NCBI GenBank assembly: GCA_002914805.1
Contig: JXTB01000375.1
Span: 324,029 to 388,028 of the forward strand
Direction of reading: 5' to 3'
DNA length: 64,000 bases
From: Parasponia andersonii
Lineage: Eukaryota > Streptophyta > Magnoliopsida > Rosales > Cannabaceae
The position numbers and the translations under genes are program-made. Shown here piece after piece: positions 11,756 to 25,020 of the stretch; within the stretch, counting starts at the first letter, position 1, and each line of letters opens with the position of its first letter. The notes beneath the pieces were generated by a model. It searched no databases. It had not been told where the DNA came from and was given only the letters and a program-made list of their open reading frames with translations.

Positions 11756-13558
11756 TTAAGAGTTCACTATTCATTTGTTGGAATGTAATTATGATTGTAG
11801 AAAATAGGATTTCAATAGTATTCTATGTTCTCATGTTTGTGCTATGGTTAGTAGATTTAACTTGAGTTATTATAACTACGTATCTCATTTTTTTTAACTC
11901 AATTTTGGAGCTTGCCTATAGCAAGATTGTTTATCGAGTTGGAAGTCAAGTAAATTGCCTATAGTAGGATCATTCTTAAAATTTTTGCTTTTTGTTTCAG
12001 TTGGTTCTTGTAAATTCCCTTTTTGGCTGGTGGATGAAAAAATTATCATGGTGTATATTGACATATAACCAAATTATATATATATATATATATATAGTTA
12101 TAGTAAACATATATATATAAACATGGTTCAAAATCTTATGGGCAATAAATAAAAATATATGTATTATTTCTGAGTTAAGATATAGTACATGAAAGTATAC
12201 ATCTAGTTTAAATTATTATAAACTATATAAAAAAAAACTTATTTACTTGTCTTGTTTCATACCATATTTAAAGTTAAACAAGAATCTCATGCATTTTAAT
12301 TTGTATTAGTACTAGCTAGTCTATAGTAGATAGTTTTTATTTCATGGTTCATATTTTTTTATGCATGGTATATAATTTTATATATCAAAACAATAACATG
12401 TCTATTTAAAGTAATAAGAGTTCCATCGAAAATAGATATTAGTGTAAGAACTCTATCGAAAATAAATATTAACATAAGAACTCAATAATTTTCATACTTG
12501 GCAACGATTATATGGAAACAATTATATATGGTAGATACGATTTCATCTAAAATAAATATTCCCATATCTTTGTTCACATTATCAAATTATAGTAAAGTTG
12601 TTTATAATTCGTACAAAAATACTTAAGGAAATTTCATAGATATTATGTGCACTATCGTTTGATAATTCAAAGGCGACAATCAATGTGTGATAAAAAATAA
12701 GTAAATAAATATAGTAAAGCAGTTTTCATTTATCATCTTTGGTCTGGTTTTATGCAATTTCTTTTTGTATCTTTTTTGAGGTAGTTCTATGTCTGATTCT
12801 TTATTCCACAAGAGTAGAATGAAGTTATGTTAGTTATAACGAAATTTATATTAAATTATATACCATATACATAATTTTATCTGCTATAATATCTAAATTA
12901 TCTATTATATACATAATTTTATTTATCATATAATAATATATATTTACCACAACAATAAGATTATCTACCAAAACAAAAAGATTAAGGCAACTGAAAAATC
13001 TACCATAATATTAAAATTATATACCTTATGCATAATTTTTTTTTACTATAATATTAAAATTATCTACCATATATATAAATTTATCTATTACAATCATAAT
13101 TTTATCTACCAACATGTATACAAATTAAATGAAAGGGTAATACCCACTATCAAACCAGGTCATCTTCATAACTTGATTAGAACAAAAAAAGGTTTAATAT
13201 AAGTTGACCTAAAAAATTGAATTTCCTTGAGAGAATGCGAGAAGGCTATCTGTTTGGTAGAACTTATAGCCATGAAAAAGGCAATTGCAGTAGGTCAATT
13301 TGGCATAGTAGTTGAAGGTTCCCTTTTTCCAACGATAAAGAGAAGACCATTTAGAAGAAGAAGAAGAAGAAGAAGAAGAAGATTTAGAGGTCCATGGTGA
13401 ATAAGTCTGTTGGTCACAAAAATGTGTTTTGTGAGCTACAGAGGAAAATTTGCTTTGGTTTCGGGGTAATTTGGGTAATAGGTATTGAATGATTATATTA
13501 ATAGGTCATTTTACTATAAAAGATCAGCCTTGATCATATACCAATATTTGGACCTAAA
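11756..13558. other. Intergenic, AT-rich
   Basis: No gene recognised. TA runs occur near 12078, and a block near 12840-13110 repeats 'ataccatatacataattttatctacc' variants irregularly. A (GAA)n trinucleotide repeat lies at about 13354-13381. Confidence 0.6.
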
Positions 13559-13734
13559 CATGACCATTTTTTATTCATTTCGTAAGACAAGTGTTGGGCC
13601 TANCCCCGCCTCTCCGATCTCGCTCGGAATTCAGGGATTTGCGAAGTAGCAAGGGCACGTGAACAGTTGGAGAATCCAGCATCAGCAGTTCATGACCATT
13701 TTTTATTCATTTCGTAAGACAAGTGTTGGGCCTA
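13559..13734. other. Probable assembly join: 44-bp exact duplication, one N and a compositionally foreign spacer
   Basis: The 44 bp at 13559-13602 recur exactly at 13691-13734. Directly after the first copy comes an N (13603), then 87 bp (13604-13690) that are much more GC-rich than the surroundings and unrelated to them. An exact duplicate beside an unresolved base is what a badly closed gap leaves. A true insertion with a long target duplication is less likely. Confidence 0.65.
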
Positions 13735-16375
13735 ACATATCCTATAGTTCTCATTGGGGCAGTTGGTGGGCACATAAGCAAGGACAAAGCTAGTAAAAGC
13801 AAGTGAATGACCTGTTAGGTTTTTTAAACTACAATAAGATCTCAGTAAATTAATAATCTTGGTTAAAATATAAATTTTTTTGGTTCCAACTCGAGTCAGT
13901 GTACAAAATTAATATTTTGGCTAAATGCATAAGATAATAATTTTTTTATATAGTTCTTTTAGAGCCCATCGAATTTATAAATTAATTATTGATTAAATAC
14001 ATAAAAGAAATAATAGATAAACATTCACAATATTAATAGGATTTTTTTAGATAACTTCTATTTTCTTAATTTTGTTTTCTCAAAATACATCTAAAGTTGT
14101 TTCTTATTTTTTGTTCTTAAATTCAATTCAATCTCATCTCTAATTTATCTCTAATTTTTTGCAATGCACATAACACATTCGGTATATGATTTGGAATTTA
14201 TTTATAATGATTTGAATTCTATAAGCAAAATTAATGACTATTTATAGATGTTATATTGAATATACATAATACATCTTGAAATAATATATTTTATGGAGTA
14301 TATTGAATTTTAAAGTTGCATTTATTTTATGTATATCTACTAACTTTTTGATATGCACTAAAGTTAACTTTTAGAATTTTATTTATATACAAATAATATA
14401 TATATATATATATATACATATATTAACTTTTACATATATGAATGTTAATTTTTAGGTTTCTTCATGTAGATTTGACTTATCTAATTTTTATTATTATAGG
14501 TCATACAAGTATCTTAGGTAAAAATATATATATATATATATATATATATTCATATTAAACCTATACTACTCTTTTAAATTAATAAATGTTTATTTTATCG
14601 ATAAATTAATAAATTATTCATTTATCGATAAATAAATAATCTACTCTAATCTTAATAATATTAATTTATAAAGGTTTTACTGTACCTATTGCATTTATGT
14701 AAAATTTTCATAATTTGAGTTTCACGTCCGTTAGATAAAGAAAATGAAACTTATGCTCTTCCTTATATAGTCCATTTTCTAATTAAAATATCTTTTCAAA
14801 ATGTGCAGAAAATAAAATAAAGTATTAAAAAAAATCTAATATTACAAAGAAGACAAACATAAATAAATAGTATTGTTATTATTCTATGGCCACTCTTATT
14901 TCAGAAGACTCCTTAAATAAATTTTTAAAGTTTCGTATAATTTTTTCTCACATTTTCTAAATGATTTCAATTTCAAAAGTAGTCATTAATAAAAACTTAA
15001 AATAATATCTTTCTCATTGATTAGTTTTGAAAACATTATCCTTTATTTTCTTATCCATTTACATGCTTTCTCAACAATCTATTTTTTATTTTTTATATAT
15101 ATTAAATAATTGATCTCTATAATGACTTTATGAACCTTTTCTTTTTTCTCTTTTTAACTTCCTTTCTCTATTCATCAAAGTTCACACATCTATTATTCTT
15201 AACTTTTAACACTAAAAACTTAAACTGATTTAAATATTTTAAAAAGTCATTTAAAAATACTTTTTTTCAGGGAATTATTTTAAGGTACGTATTTTTCATA
15301 TATTAAAAGAAAACAAGATCGGCAAACTAGCTTGAGTGGGCGAATTTGGCTTCTTTCAAAGAATCTCGTAATCTATTTTGCTTTAAAAAAGTTAAGGTAT
15401 TGCTATACTCTTAGTCTCGCAACTATCTAAATTATGTCTCTCAATTTCAAATATTATAAATATAATATTTTCCAAACATCAAAATCACATCATAAAATCA
15501 ACTAATCATTGGTCAAATAAAATAAAAATATTGAGCAAAGAAGAATAAATGAATTGGAAATAGAAACTAGGCCACTAATAAATAAAATAATCAAAAGAAA
15601 GCGTAAAAAAGATAAATCAAACCATAGCATAAAAATTATAACTACATATAGTAAAATCCATAGTTATTCTCAACAAGAAATTCATAAAATTTCTAAGAGA
15701 TTAAGTGAGAGAAATGAAAAGAAAACAACTTATGGATATGAGTTTTAAGTCTTCAAATCTTCAAGAACATTTCTCAAGAATTCTTCAAGAAATTTCTAAC
15801 TTTAAGTTTTTCTCTCTAGTAATTTGGCGTATTTCTCTCTAATTCTCCACACTGAAAGTTGTGCCTCTATTCCCTTTTTAAAGCATTTTTCTAGGTCAAA
15901 TTCAAGTACACTTAAAATGAATAAGTCTTCGTCATTAGATTATGAGAAATGAGCAATTAAGACTGTTAAAACTCATTGAAAAAGTTAAGAACGTGTCCAA
16001 GATGGCACCTTTGGGTAGCAGGAGAGGTACAAGGGCACATCAATAGAGGTAAGTGTGCATCAACAGTGCCCTGTTTACCCTGATACACTATGGTACTTCT
16101 CAGGTATGCCGTTTCATCGTTTTAGCGTTGTTTTATCTTGATTTCGTTGCAATGCGTCTGTATTAGACCCAACTTCAATCAAAATAATTTGAAAAACTTA
16201 TTTTTGACATAAATTCACCTTAAGTCTCAATTATTTTCAAGAATTATAAAAATAAACAAAAATAATATATCAAACCAAATAAAAACACTTGAAAATGCAC
16301 AACTATTTAAGCTTAAAACCTACTTGATTTGGAGATAAATATCATTCTTATCACCTACATCAACTGTAATACCAA
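13735..16375. other. Intergenic, AT-rich
   Basis: No supported gene. TA microsatellites occur near 14398-14415 and 14525-14550. The short lysine-rich frame near 15554-15748 is only A-rich sequence. Confidence 0.6.
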
Positions 16376-16642
16376 ATGGTCTCAGGTTATCTCAGGTTAT
16401 CTACATATAGTAGTGAACCTGAAGTCATACTCACAGTGAGTCTAATTCTACATGGTTGGACTAAGCATATTGAACTCGATCTATATTTTGTACCAGAAAA
16501 AGTGCTTAATAAGCAATTGGATGTCAAGCATGTTTCATCTCATGCCCAAGTAGCTAGTGGTCTTACCAAAGCTATTTCAAGTGTAAGACTTGAGAAACAA
16601 ACTCAGAGTGGAAGATCTATCTACTCTGAGTTTGAGGGGGGC
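16376..16642 (+). pseudogene. Ty1-copia RNase H C-terminal fragment
   Basis: The frame ends in a typical copia pol tail: 'WTKHIELDLYFVPEKVLN', a 'DVKHVSSHAQVASGLTKA' block with the conserved lead to the last helix, and the terminal '...SEFEGGC' stop just before a G-rich tract. Upstream pol sequence is missing, so this is the 3' end of an element, joined directly to its 3' LTR. Confidence 0.85.
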
Positions 16643-16882
16643 TGTTAGGACAGAGTTAGTTGATGAAGATAGTTAGGAGTCCGTTAGATTAGTTCCAGCT
16701 GTCTTAATCATATTGGCTGAGCTGTTAATTTGTTAGAGAGTTGGTTAGCTGAATTGTTCTCACTAGTATTAAGCTAAGCATTATATAAGTCTTATCTGTT
16801 GTACTGATTAATCAATGAAATGGGAATCAGGTTTCTTTTATTCTAAATTGAGAATTCTTTAATATGGTTAAGAGTTTTAACA
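16643..16882 (+). mobile_element. 3' LTR of the truncated copia element
   Basis: It begins TGTTAGGAC immediately after a purine tract (TTTGAGGGGGGC) and ends GTTTTAACA, so the ends carry the inverted TGTTA/TAACA pair usual for LTRs. Length is 240 bp. A TATATAAGTC-like promoter signal is at about 16781. No second LTR is found nearby. Confidence 0.75.
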
Positions 16883-17728
16883 ATTGTAATTGTTATTATA
16901 TATGTTCTCTGAAATTAGTTGAAATTAGTCTGTTGGTCTTATTTTTATGGTTTGAGCAAATCCATATTCATAGTTGTCGTTACTGCTTTTAATATGTATA
17001 CATGTGTTCCATCCTTCTTAGTTGTTTCCCTTTTTTTATTTGAGTTATTTGCTTCCAAAAATCTGTTGGTTTTATGCGCTTTCAGAGTGTAAGAGTACTA
17101 GTAGAGTTAGTGTGACATAATTCCAATGGTAAAAACTTAATTTAATGTTGAAATTTCCATATGCAATGTATAGGATATAGGCACCGCGCATCTGATTCCT
17201 GTTCCTATAGATAATATAGAACCATCCTACTCTTGCTATGCATCATCCCACATTTCGTTTATTCTAACCAGATTATTATTATTATTCTTGTTCCAATAAA
17301 GCTCTTCTGGTTGATGCATTTTGAAACCAAATCCCACACGAGCAGTTTCTAAGTTATATGCATTTGTTTTGATATCCATATCTGATCATATACCTTGAGA
17401 ATCAGAACAATAACAAGAAGAATAAGAATAATAGTTGTAATATCCTAATTTATCCTTAGAGGTTAGTAGTGTCGCCCACTTAGTTGGATTCTCTCATGAA
17501 TCATCACTACTTGAAGCTGATTAATATAGATACAAACGCACCTTCCGAATAACTTTAATTGTTGCGTGCGCCATTCCCCGTACACAAAATATATATATAG
17601 TCATCCAGATGGGTGGGATATGACGAGAGACCCATTTAATACATATAAATTAAGTGATTAAAATTACGAGAAAATGAGGCTTCCATGAAAGGAAAAGATA
17701 ACTTTAACAAATAGGAAAGTTAGAGATG
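16883..17728. other. Intergenic
   Basis: No gene or clear element seen. AT-rich, ending at the target site of the large copia element. Confidence 0.55.
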
Positions 17729-17733
17729 GTATT

Positions 17734-18190
17734 TGTTATAAAAATCATAATATGCAAAACCCTAAGTTGTATCATCAATAATATTAGGATCTCAGACCTT
17801 ATGATTTTCACAATAACTATAATTAGGAGAAATTGTGTATCTGGTTTCATGACAAGATCTTCAAGAAGTCAGATAATAATCACTAGAAATTTTATAATTT
17901 TTGAAAACTGTGTTTCTCTCTTTTAGTCTCTCTTGATTTTTTTAGCACACATAAATCTGTTGGATTTTTAGATGCTCTTTTATAGGCAAAAAGATGACCA
18001 ATTTCCTGAATACGTTATTTACACACTTTCTATCAAAGTGTGTAATTATCGGAAAATTTACTAATTCTCAATATCTGACTAATTGATATTTAGCAGTTAT
18101 TATATTTATTATACCATAATTTTGATATTCCTAAATATAAATGATATCTCTTAAATATAGAATATAGACCATATTAAGAAAATTCTTACA
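17734..18190 (-). repeat. 3' LTR of the copia element
   Basis: A 457-bp repeat matching 23891-24307 along its length with many mismatches and several indels. TGTTATAA and TTCTTACA mark its ends on the plus strand. Confidence 0.9.
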
Positions 18191-18599
18191 TTCTCCCACT
18201 TAGTCCATGTAATATCATTTAATTTCAAGATATAATAAACGGTACATAATGCGTATAAAATATGCTAAACTTTTTCTTTTCTTACTTTAGCTAAGTCATA
18301 TATCATAATTAAGCATACACTAATGAGAGTCATGGCAGTTGTACATCATTAATTGGCATAGTTCCTTCTATGTACTATATCATTACCTTGTACTCAAATG
18401 ACGTGTGAATGAGAATTATAATTATGTTCAACAATAATGTCTTTGTTGAAGAGGATTCCTATATTATTCATCAAATTAATTCATGTATATATTAAATTAA
18501 AAATAGAAAAATTAGAAACAATTCATAAATGATCTAAGAGTGTCAAACACATAATCGTAACAAAACAAAATATAATGCCATGACACATCATCAATTATA

Positions 18600-21500
18600 A
18601 TATCCAAGAAAGGCCTATTCTCTCCACATGCTCATTAAATGCCTTTGGCGGAAGTCCTTTTGTTAAAGGATCCACAATCATGAGATTGGTGCCAATATAT
18701 TCAATTAATATTCTTTGTTTCTGAATTTATTTTTTAATAGTAAAGTATTTCAATTCTATATGTTTAGCACCTTTAGAATACTTATTGTTCTTAGAAAAAA
18801 AGACTCTTGCGATATTATCACAATAAACTTTCAGTGGCTTGATAATACTATCAACAACTCCAAGTTCTGAAATAAAATTTCGCAACCATAACCCATGAAA
18901 TGTGGCCTCAAAGCACACCACGAACTCAGCTTTTATAGTGGATGCAACAATAACAGACTACTTCACATTTTTCCATGAAATTGCCCTCCAGCTAAAAGAA
19001 ACAAGTAGCTAAATGTGGATTTTCTTGTATCAACACATCCAGCAAAATCATAATCTGAATATCTAACCACTTCTAGATGATCAGATCTTATAAGTAAGCA
19101 TGAAATCCTATGTTCATTGCAAGTACCTTAATACTTTCCTAGTAACTTTCTAATAATCTAGTCCTGGATCTCTTTGATACTTGCCTAGCATTCCAACAGC
19201 AAAGCTAATGTTTGGCTTGGTACAAGTCTGAGCATATATCAAGCTCCCAACAATTGAAGTATCAGGAATTCCTTCTAGTTGTTTATGTTTCAATTCATTT
19301 TTCAGACATTATACGAGGCTGAATTTATCCCTTTTTTGAATTGGAACAATGTTTGCAGAGCATTTTCCCATGTTAAACCTCTCTAATACTTTATTTATAT
19401 ATACTTTTTGAGACAACCCTAATAGTCCTTGTTTTCTATCATAGAAAATTTCAATTCTAATCACATAAGTTGCCTCCTATATCTTTAATTTTAAAGTTCT
19501 TAGAGAGAAATTTCTTATTCTCATGTAATAGACCAAGATCATTTGTAGCGAGCAATATGTCTTCAACATATAGAATAAAAAATAAATAAACTTGCTCCCA
19601 CCGATCTTCATATATATACACCGATCAACAGTGTTTTCCTTAAACCCAAAAGAGATAATAGTATCATTGAACTTAAGATACTATTGTCGAGAAGCTTGTT
19701 TGAGTCCATATATTGATCTTTTCAGTTTACATAATATATGTTCCTTTCCTTCAACTGAAAAACCTTCAGGTTGATCCATATAGATCTCTTCCTCTAAGTT
19801 CCCATTTAAGAAAGCAGTTTTCACATCTATTTGATGGAGCTCCAAATCATAATGAGTTACTAAAGTCATAATAATTCTAAATGACTCCTTCTTGGAGACT
19901 GGTGAAAAGATCTCTTTGTAGTCAATATCATCTTTCTGAGTAAAACCTTCTACAATAAGTCTAGCTTTGTGTCATTCTATTTTGCTATTGGAGTCACGTT
20001 TAGTCTTAAAGACCCATTTACACCCAATTTTTTTATAACCTTCAGGCAATTCAACGAGTTCCTAAACTTCATTCTCTTCCATTGATTTTAACTCATCTTT
20101 CATGGCTTCCACCTATTTAGTAGAATTGCTACTTTCTATAACTTGTGAAAATGAAACTGGATCATTATCCATTCTTAAGTCAAATTCTGACTCTTGTAGA
20201 TAAACCATATAATTATTAGGAATAGCTGATTTCTTTGTCTTTCAGATTTCTTTACTGCTATTCTTTATGTTTCATCTACTATAGATTCATCATTTGTAAA
20301 TTCAGTGTGAGGTATTTGTTTATTTACTTGTTGTTCTTGTGGATTGTTAAACTGTTCAGCAATCATAGGAACAATGCCTTTAGAAGAAATTTTGGGTAAA
20401 GGAATTTGTACCCTAATTTCTTGAATCTTTATTTTACGAGTTTCTTTATTCCCACTAAAATTGCCATTTTTAATGAACTAGCATTTCTAGTTTCAACAAT
20501 TCTCGTACTATGTCTAGAACAATAAAATCTATACCCTTTTGACTTTTCTAAATACTAATGAAGAAACTACTGGTTGTTCTTGAATTCAACTTCTTTTCAT
20601 GTGGATTATAAATTCTTACTTCTGTTGGGTAACTCCAAACATGTAAGTGCCTTAAATTAGGTTTTTTTATACCCCACAGTTCAAAAGGAGACTTTGGAAT
20701 TGCCTTACTAGGAACTCTATTTAATAAATACATGACAGTCTTTAAAAAGTGCGTCCACAATAAAAAAAGTAAAGATGAATTACTTATTATACTCATCACC
20801 ATATCTATCAAAGTACGATTACATCTTTCAGCTACACCATTTTGTTATGGTATTCTTGACATAGTGTATTGAGCACATATGCCATTTTTTTCACGAAACT
20901 TAGCAAATGGACCAGGACACTATCTAGATTCATTATATTTTTTATAATATTTACCACCCTTGTTAGATCTGATAACTTTCAACTTTCTATCTAATTGTCT
21001 TTCAACCTTATTTATGAACACCTGTAAGATATCCACTGATTGAGATTTTTCATGTAACAAATAGATGTAACTATAACATGAAAAGTCATTAATAAAAGTG
21101 ATAAATACTTTTCTCCACCAAAAGATGGAATATCAAAAGGCCCACATATATCGGTATGTATAAGTTCAAGGAACTGTGTGCTTCTTGCGGCTCTTTTCTT
21201 TGTGTATTTGGCTTATTTTCTTTTAATATAATCCACACATATACTAAGATCAGTAAAATCCAATTCTAGAAGAATTTTATTATTTACTAATCTCTTTAAT
21301 CTTTCTTGGGAAATATGACCCAAACATTGATGCTACAAGTAAGCAGAACATTATTGACTAAACCACGTTTAGTGCCAATGCAAAGTTAAAAGAGTCTCAA
21401 TAAAAAAATTATCAAGTTTCAATTTGTATAAACCATTGTAAAGAGAACTAGAACCAATAAAATTATTATTCTTAAACAAACTAAAACATCCATTTCCAAA

Positions 21501-22650
21501 TTTAAAGGTGTATCCACTATAATCAAGTCTAGATAAAGAAACCAAATTATGAGATACTGAAGGTACATAAAGTGTTTGAAATAAATCTAAATGATGGCCA
21601 ATGTCTAAAATCAAATGACAGGTTCCAATAGCTTCAACTAGGGCTTTAACTCGATTTCCCATAAAAACAAACTTTTCATTTGGATTTGTGGTTTGGGTTA
21701 TAAGGAATCCTTGTATCGTATTTGAAACATGAGTTGTACAACTAGAATCAATCCACCAAGTATTATAAGGAACTTCAGTTAAATTAGATTCGAAATATAC
21801 AAAAGTACTAAGCTTACCTTTCTTTTCGAACTATGCCTTACGTTTTTGGCAGTCTTTCTGATAGTGACCCAAGTTTATCGCAGAAAGAGTACCTATTATT
21901 CTTTTTGTCCTTCTTTTGAATTTAGGCAAATGACTCATTCACTTTCAGTGGTCCCTACTTGCCCTTTTCTTTATTATCTGACTTTCTTTCTAGCTCTAGG
22001 ATGATTAAGAAGATTAATGGAATGACTTCCTTGATTCTTAAGCCTTGTTTCCTTATGAATAAGCATATTGTGTAATTCATTCACATTCTATTTGTCTTTT
22101 AAGGTACTATAATTCATTTGGAATGGACCATAATTAGGAGGTAAGAATTTATGATAAATTGCATAAGAAAGTTGTCATCCACATGTATTCCCAAGGACTT
22201 AAGTCTTGCTGCAATGTTAATCATTTCGGTAATATGCTCATGCATAGTACGAGAACCATAAAATTTATGGTGGTCAAGTTATCCATTAATGTCCCTGCCA
22301 GTGATTTGTCAGCAGTCTGAGAACGCTCTTCCACAAATTTCAGAAATTCCTTAGCACTATCAGTATGGGGAAGAGAAGACTTGATGTTCTTTGCTATAGT
22401 CATTCGCATAAATATTAGTAACAATCTGTTTGATCTTTCCCAAGCTTTATGGAGTGATTTTACTTTAGCACTACTAGGTTCAATAATAGCAGTAGGATTG
22501 TCAGCTTGAAGTGCTAAATCAAGATCTAACGCACCTAAGTGAAATTAGACTTGTTCACACCAATCATCAAAATTCAATCTATTAAAATGTGGAATAAATG
22601 AGGCGTTGCGAATGAAGAGAAATGAGAATAGATACTGCAAAATATGTAAA
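18600..22650 (-). pseudogene. Broken copia gag-pol region
   Basis: Fragments in order from the right: a gag segment at about 22221-22424 ('EFLKFVEERSQTADKSLAG'), a protease and GAG-pre-integrase segment at about 21369-21760 ('WWIDSSCTTH', then 'YVPSVSHNLVSLSRL'), an integrase segment around 20548-20880 ('YLLNRVPSKAIPKSPFELW'), an RT segment at 19681-19869 ('QIDVKTAFLNGNLEEEIYM') and an RNase H segment at 18640-18960 ('AKHIELKYFTIKK', ending 'DPLTKGLPPKAFNEH'). Stops and frameshifts divide each part. Confidence 0.9.
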
Positions 22651-23435
22651 ATTACTCATAAATTAATGCTTTGAGTCATAAACTTTAATAAGATTCAAGT
22701 TCAAATAAATAATTTACATAAGCAATTGTATGTTGAAGTTCTCCTTTGGATGATACAACAACATACAATAATAAACATTATGATGCTAAATATATATATA
22801 TATATATAGGTACTTAATCGTAATTCAATATACACTAATTGGACATATTTACAATTTTTGGATCTAGTAAATATATCTAACCAAGTATATTAATTAACCA
22901 CAATCATGCTCAAAATTTATAAAATTAACTAATCAACTTTTGGGTGATTCTAAACGATTTATAATTTATGAACGTTAATATACTCATGAAAATAATAAGA
23001 AGATATTATAAAGTCATTCATATATAAATGTCAGTAATTGAGTATAACCATGCAATTTATAATTCATAAAACTTAAATGTATGATCACTTTAGTGACTAA
23101 CAAAACCATCATAAGAGAATTTTAAATTGCGCAACTTTAACAATTATGTTAATATATCATTAGACCCACAACTTAATGGCCCTTTAAGTATTAAAATATT
23201 ATGGCACCTTTAGACATAAAAACATATAAATAATCGGTATTTAAACTAAAATCGCATATTCCATAAACCTTTATAATAATTTCATAAATCCATAAAAATT
23301 AGGTTAACAGAGGTAAACAAAAGACATACCTGCCATCAGTTTCCTTTAAATAAAGATTTATATTCATGTCAGTAAAGAAATAACATATAAATCTTATAGC
23401 ATAAAGGAAAATAATGCAATATGTTTACATATAAT

Positions 23436-23615
23436 CTCATATAATACTGATAATAATTAATATATATCTACAAAATTATTCCATACGATAGCCATAAAGA
23501 TGAAACACATATATAAATATATAACCTCATATAATACTGATAATAATTAATATATATCTACAAAATTATTCCATACGATAGTCATAAGAGATGAAACACA
23601 TATATAAATATAATG
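23436..23615. repeat. 90-bp tandem duplication in the element leader
   Basis: A 90-bp unit beginning 'ctcatataatactgataata' at 23436 recurs at 23526 with few changes, within the untranslated leader between LTR and gag. Confidence 0.85.
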
Positions 23616-23890
23616 TATTAACAAGATACAAAAAAAGGAAAAAAAAAAAGAAATTAAGCAAGTCGTGCATCATATATTTAATCATGCCATGATACAAGAC
23701 TTTTATGAACAAGTGAAAGATTTGTCTTGTTTAATGATCATAAATAAACATCGTATTACAAACATTATTTAAAAATAAAACCACCATAATAAGCATTAGT
23801 AGCATAAACAACTATTATTCGCTCATAAAATAAAGCAAAATAGATCAATGGAAATTCATAAAATCTTAAACCATGCTCGTGGATACCACA

Positions 23891-24307
23891 TGTTATAAAA
23901 ATCAAAAAATGCAAAATCCTAATTTGCATCGTCAATAATATCGGAATATTAGATCTTATGATTTTAATAATAATTACAATTAGGAGAAATAGTATACGCT
24001 TCTATAGCAAGATCTTCAAGAAGCCGGATAATAATCACTAGAAATTCTCTAGTTTTTAGAAATTGTGTTTTTCTCTCTTGATTTTTTAGCATATATAAAT
24101 TTAATGGATTTTTAGATGTTCTTTTATTGGCAGAGAGAGGACCAATTTCCTGAATACATTATTTATACATTTTTTATCAAAGTGTATAATTATTGGGAAA
24201 CTGACTAATTTGATATTTAGCATTTATTATACCATAATTTTGATATTTTTAAATATAAATGATATCTTTTAAATATGGAATATGACCATATTAAGAAAAT
24301 TCTTACA
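23891..24307 (-). repeat. 5' LTR of the copia element
   Basis: A 417-bp LTR, the partner of 17734-18190. It is shorter because of internal deletions. Confidence 0.9.
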
Positions 24308-24349
24308 GTATTAGTATTAGTATTAGTATTGGTATTGGTATTGGTATTG
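24308..24349. repeat. Hexanucleotide repeat (GTATTA)n/(GTATTG)n
   Basis: About seven hexamers, the first group ending in A and the second in G. The first GTATT is also the right target duplication of the copia element, so the element appears to have landed at the edge of this microsatellite. Confidence 0.9.
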
Positions 24350-24530
24350 ATACCAAAAAATGTCAACTTTTCCTTTTTTTCTTTTTCATTATTAGAACAA
24401 GGATGACAAAGAATGGACATTGCTCACCAACTGGAAGTCATACAGCAGCAAGCATCATGCCGCACATTCCAAAATCCAACTTGGTCGGTCTCCTTCACTT
24501 ATATGTCTCCATTTCTACCCATTGAAACAC

Positions 24531-24540
24531 ATATATAAAG
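24531..24540 (+). promoter_or_regulatory. TATA box of the HAD hydrolase gene
   Basis: ATATATAAAG, followed about 30 bp later by a CA/TC-rich stretch suited to a transcription start (around 24565-24572). A probable 5' untranslated exon then ends TTCAAG at 24601, with GTAATG as donor. The matching acceptor is CCTTCAG at 24979, giving a 378-bp leader intron. Confidence 0.55.
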
Positions 24541-25020
24541 ACCCCACATTATAGCTACTCTCAACCCAATTCATCGTCCATCCGAGCCTTTCAAATTCAA
24601 GGTAATGTTGCACTCGTCATTCTTATTTTCCCTTTTTCTATCAATCATCTGTTTTTCTGTTTTTCTTTCTTTCTTCCCATCATGTATGTCGCAGACTATG
24701 TGGTTAATATCTAGTCATAGTTCTTATGTCTAAATCGGGTATGAATTATGATCGCATATAAATAAATCCATGAACTGAAAGCTTGTCAACCTTGGAATGG
24801 ACCTGTATAAATATATGCCAGCTCCAGTTGATGGGTATCACTGGTCTTCGCTTTCTTTTCATAAAATTTTCTTCTTACATATTTTTTCTGTTTCTGCATA
24901 TTATTCATTTATGTTCAATACCATAACATAATTTACACAGTAATGCACTTTTCTAACTCTTGTTACCCCTCCCCTTCAGATATTCTCCAACCTCCTTGCT
25001 TGTATTTTCTCTTTTGGGAG

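Larger units (their letters stand above)
17734..24307 (-). mobile_element. Degenerate Ty1-copia (TNT1-like) retrotransposon with both LTRs and a GTATT target duplication
   Basis: The 6.57-kb element reads on the minus strand. The LTRs at 17734-18190 and 23891-24307 are clearly homologous but diverged, and both end in TG...CA. GTATT flanks it exactly on both sides (17729-17733 and 24308-24312). Inside the 5' LTR, minus-strand bases TGGTATCCACGAGC resemble an initiator-Met tRNA primer site. A purine tract (AAGTGGGAGAA) precedes the 3' LTR. Gag, protease, integrase, reverse transcriptase and RNase H fragments follow in copia order, separated by many stops, so it cannot be autonomous. The 5' LTR edge lies about 220 bp upstream of the HAD gene TATA box. 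Confidence 0.93.

Noticed and set aside
15554-15748. Lys-rich 64-codon ORF
   Set aside because: A-rich sequence without gene structure or similarity I recognise.
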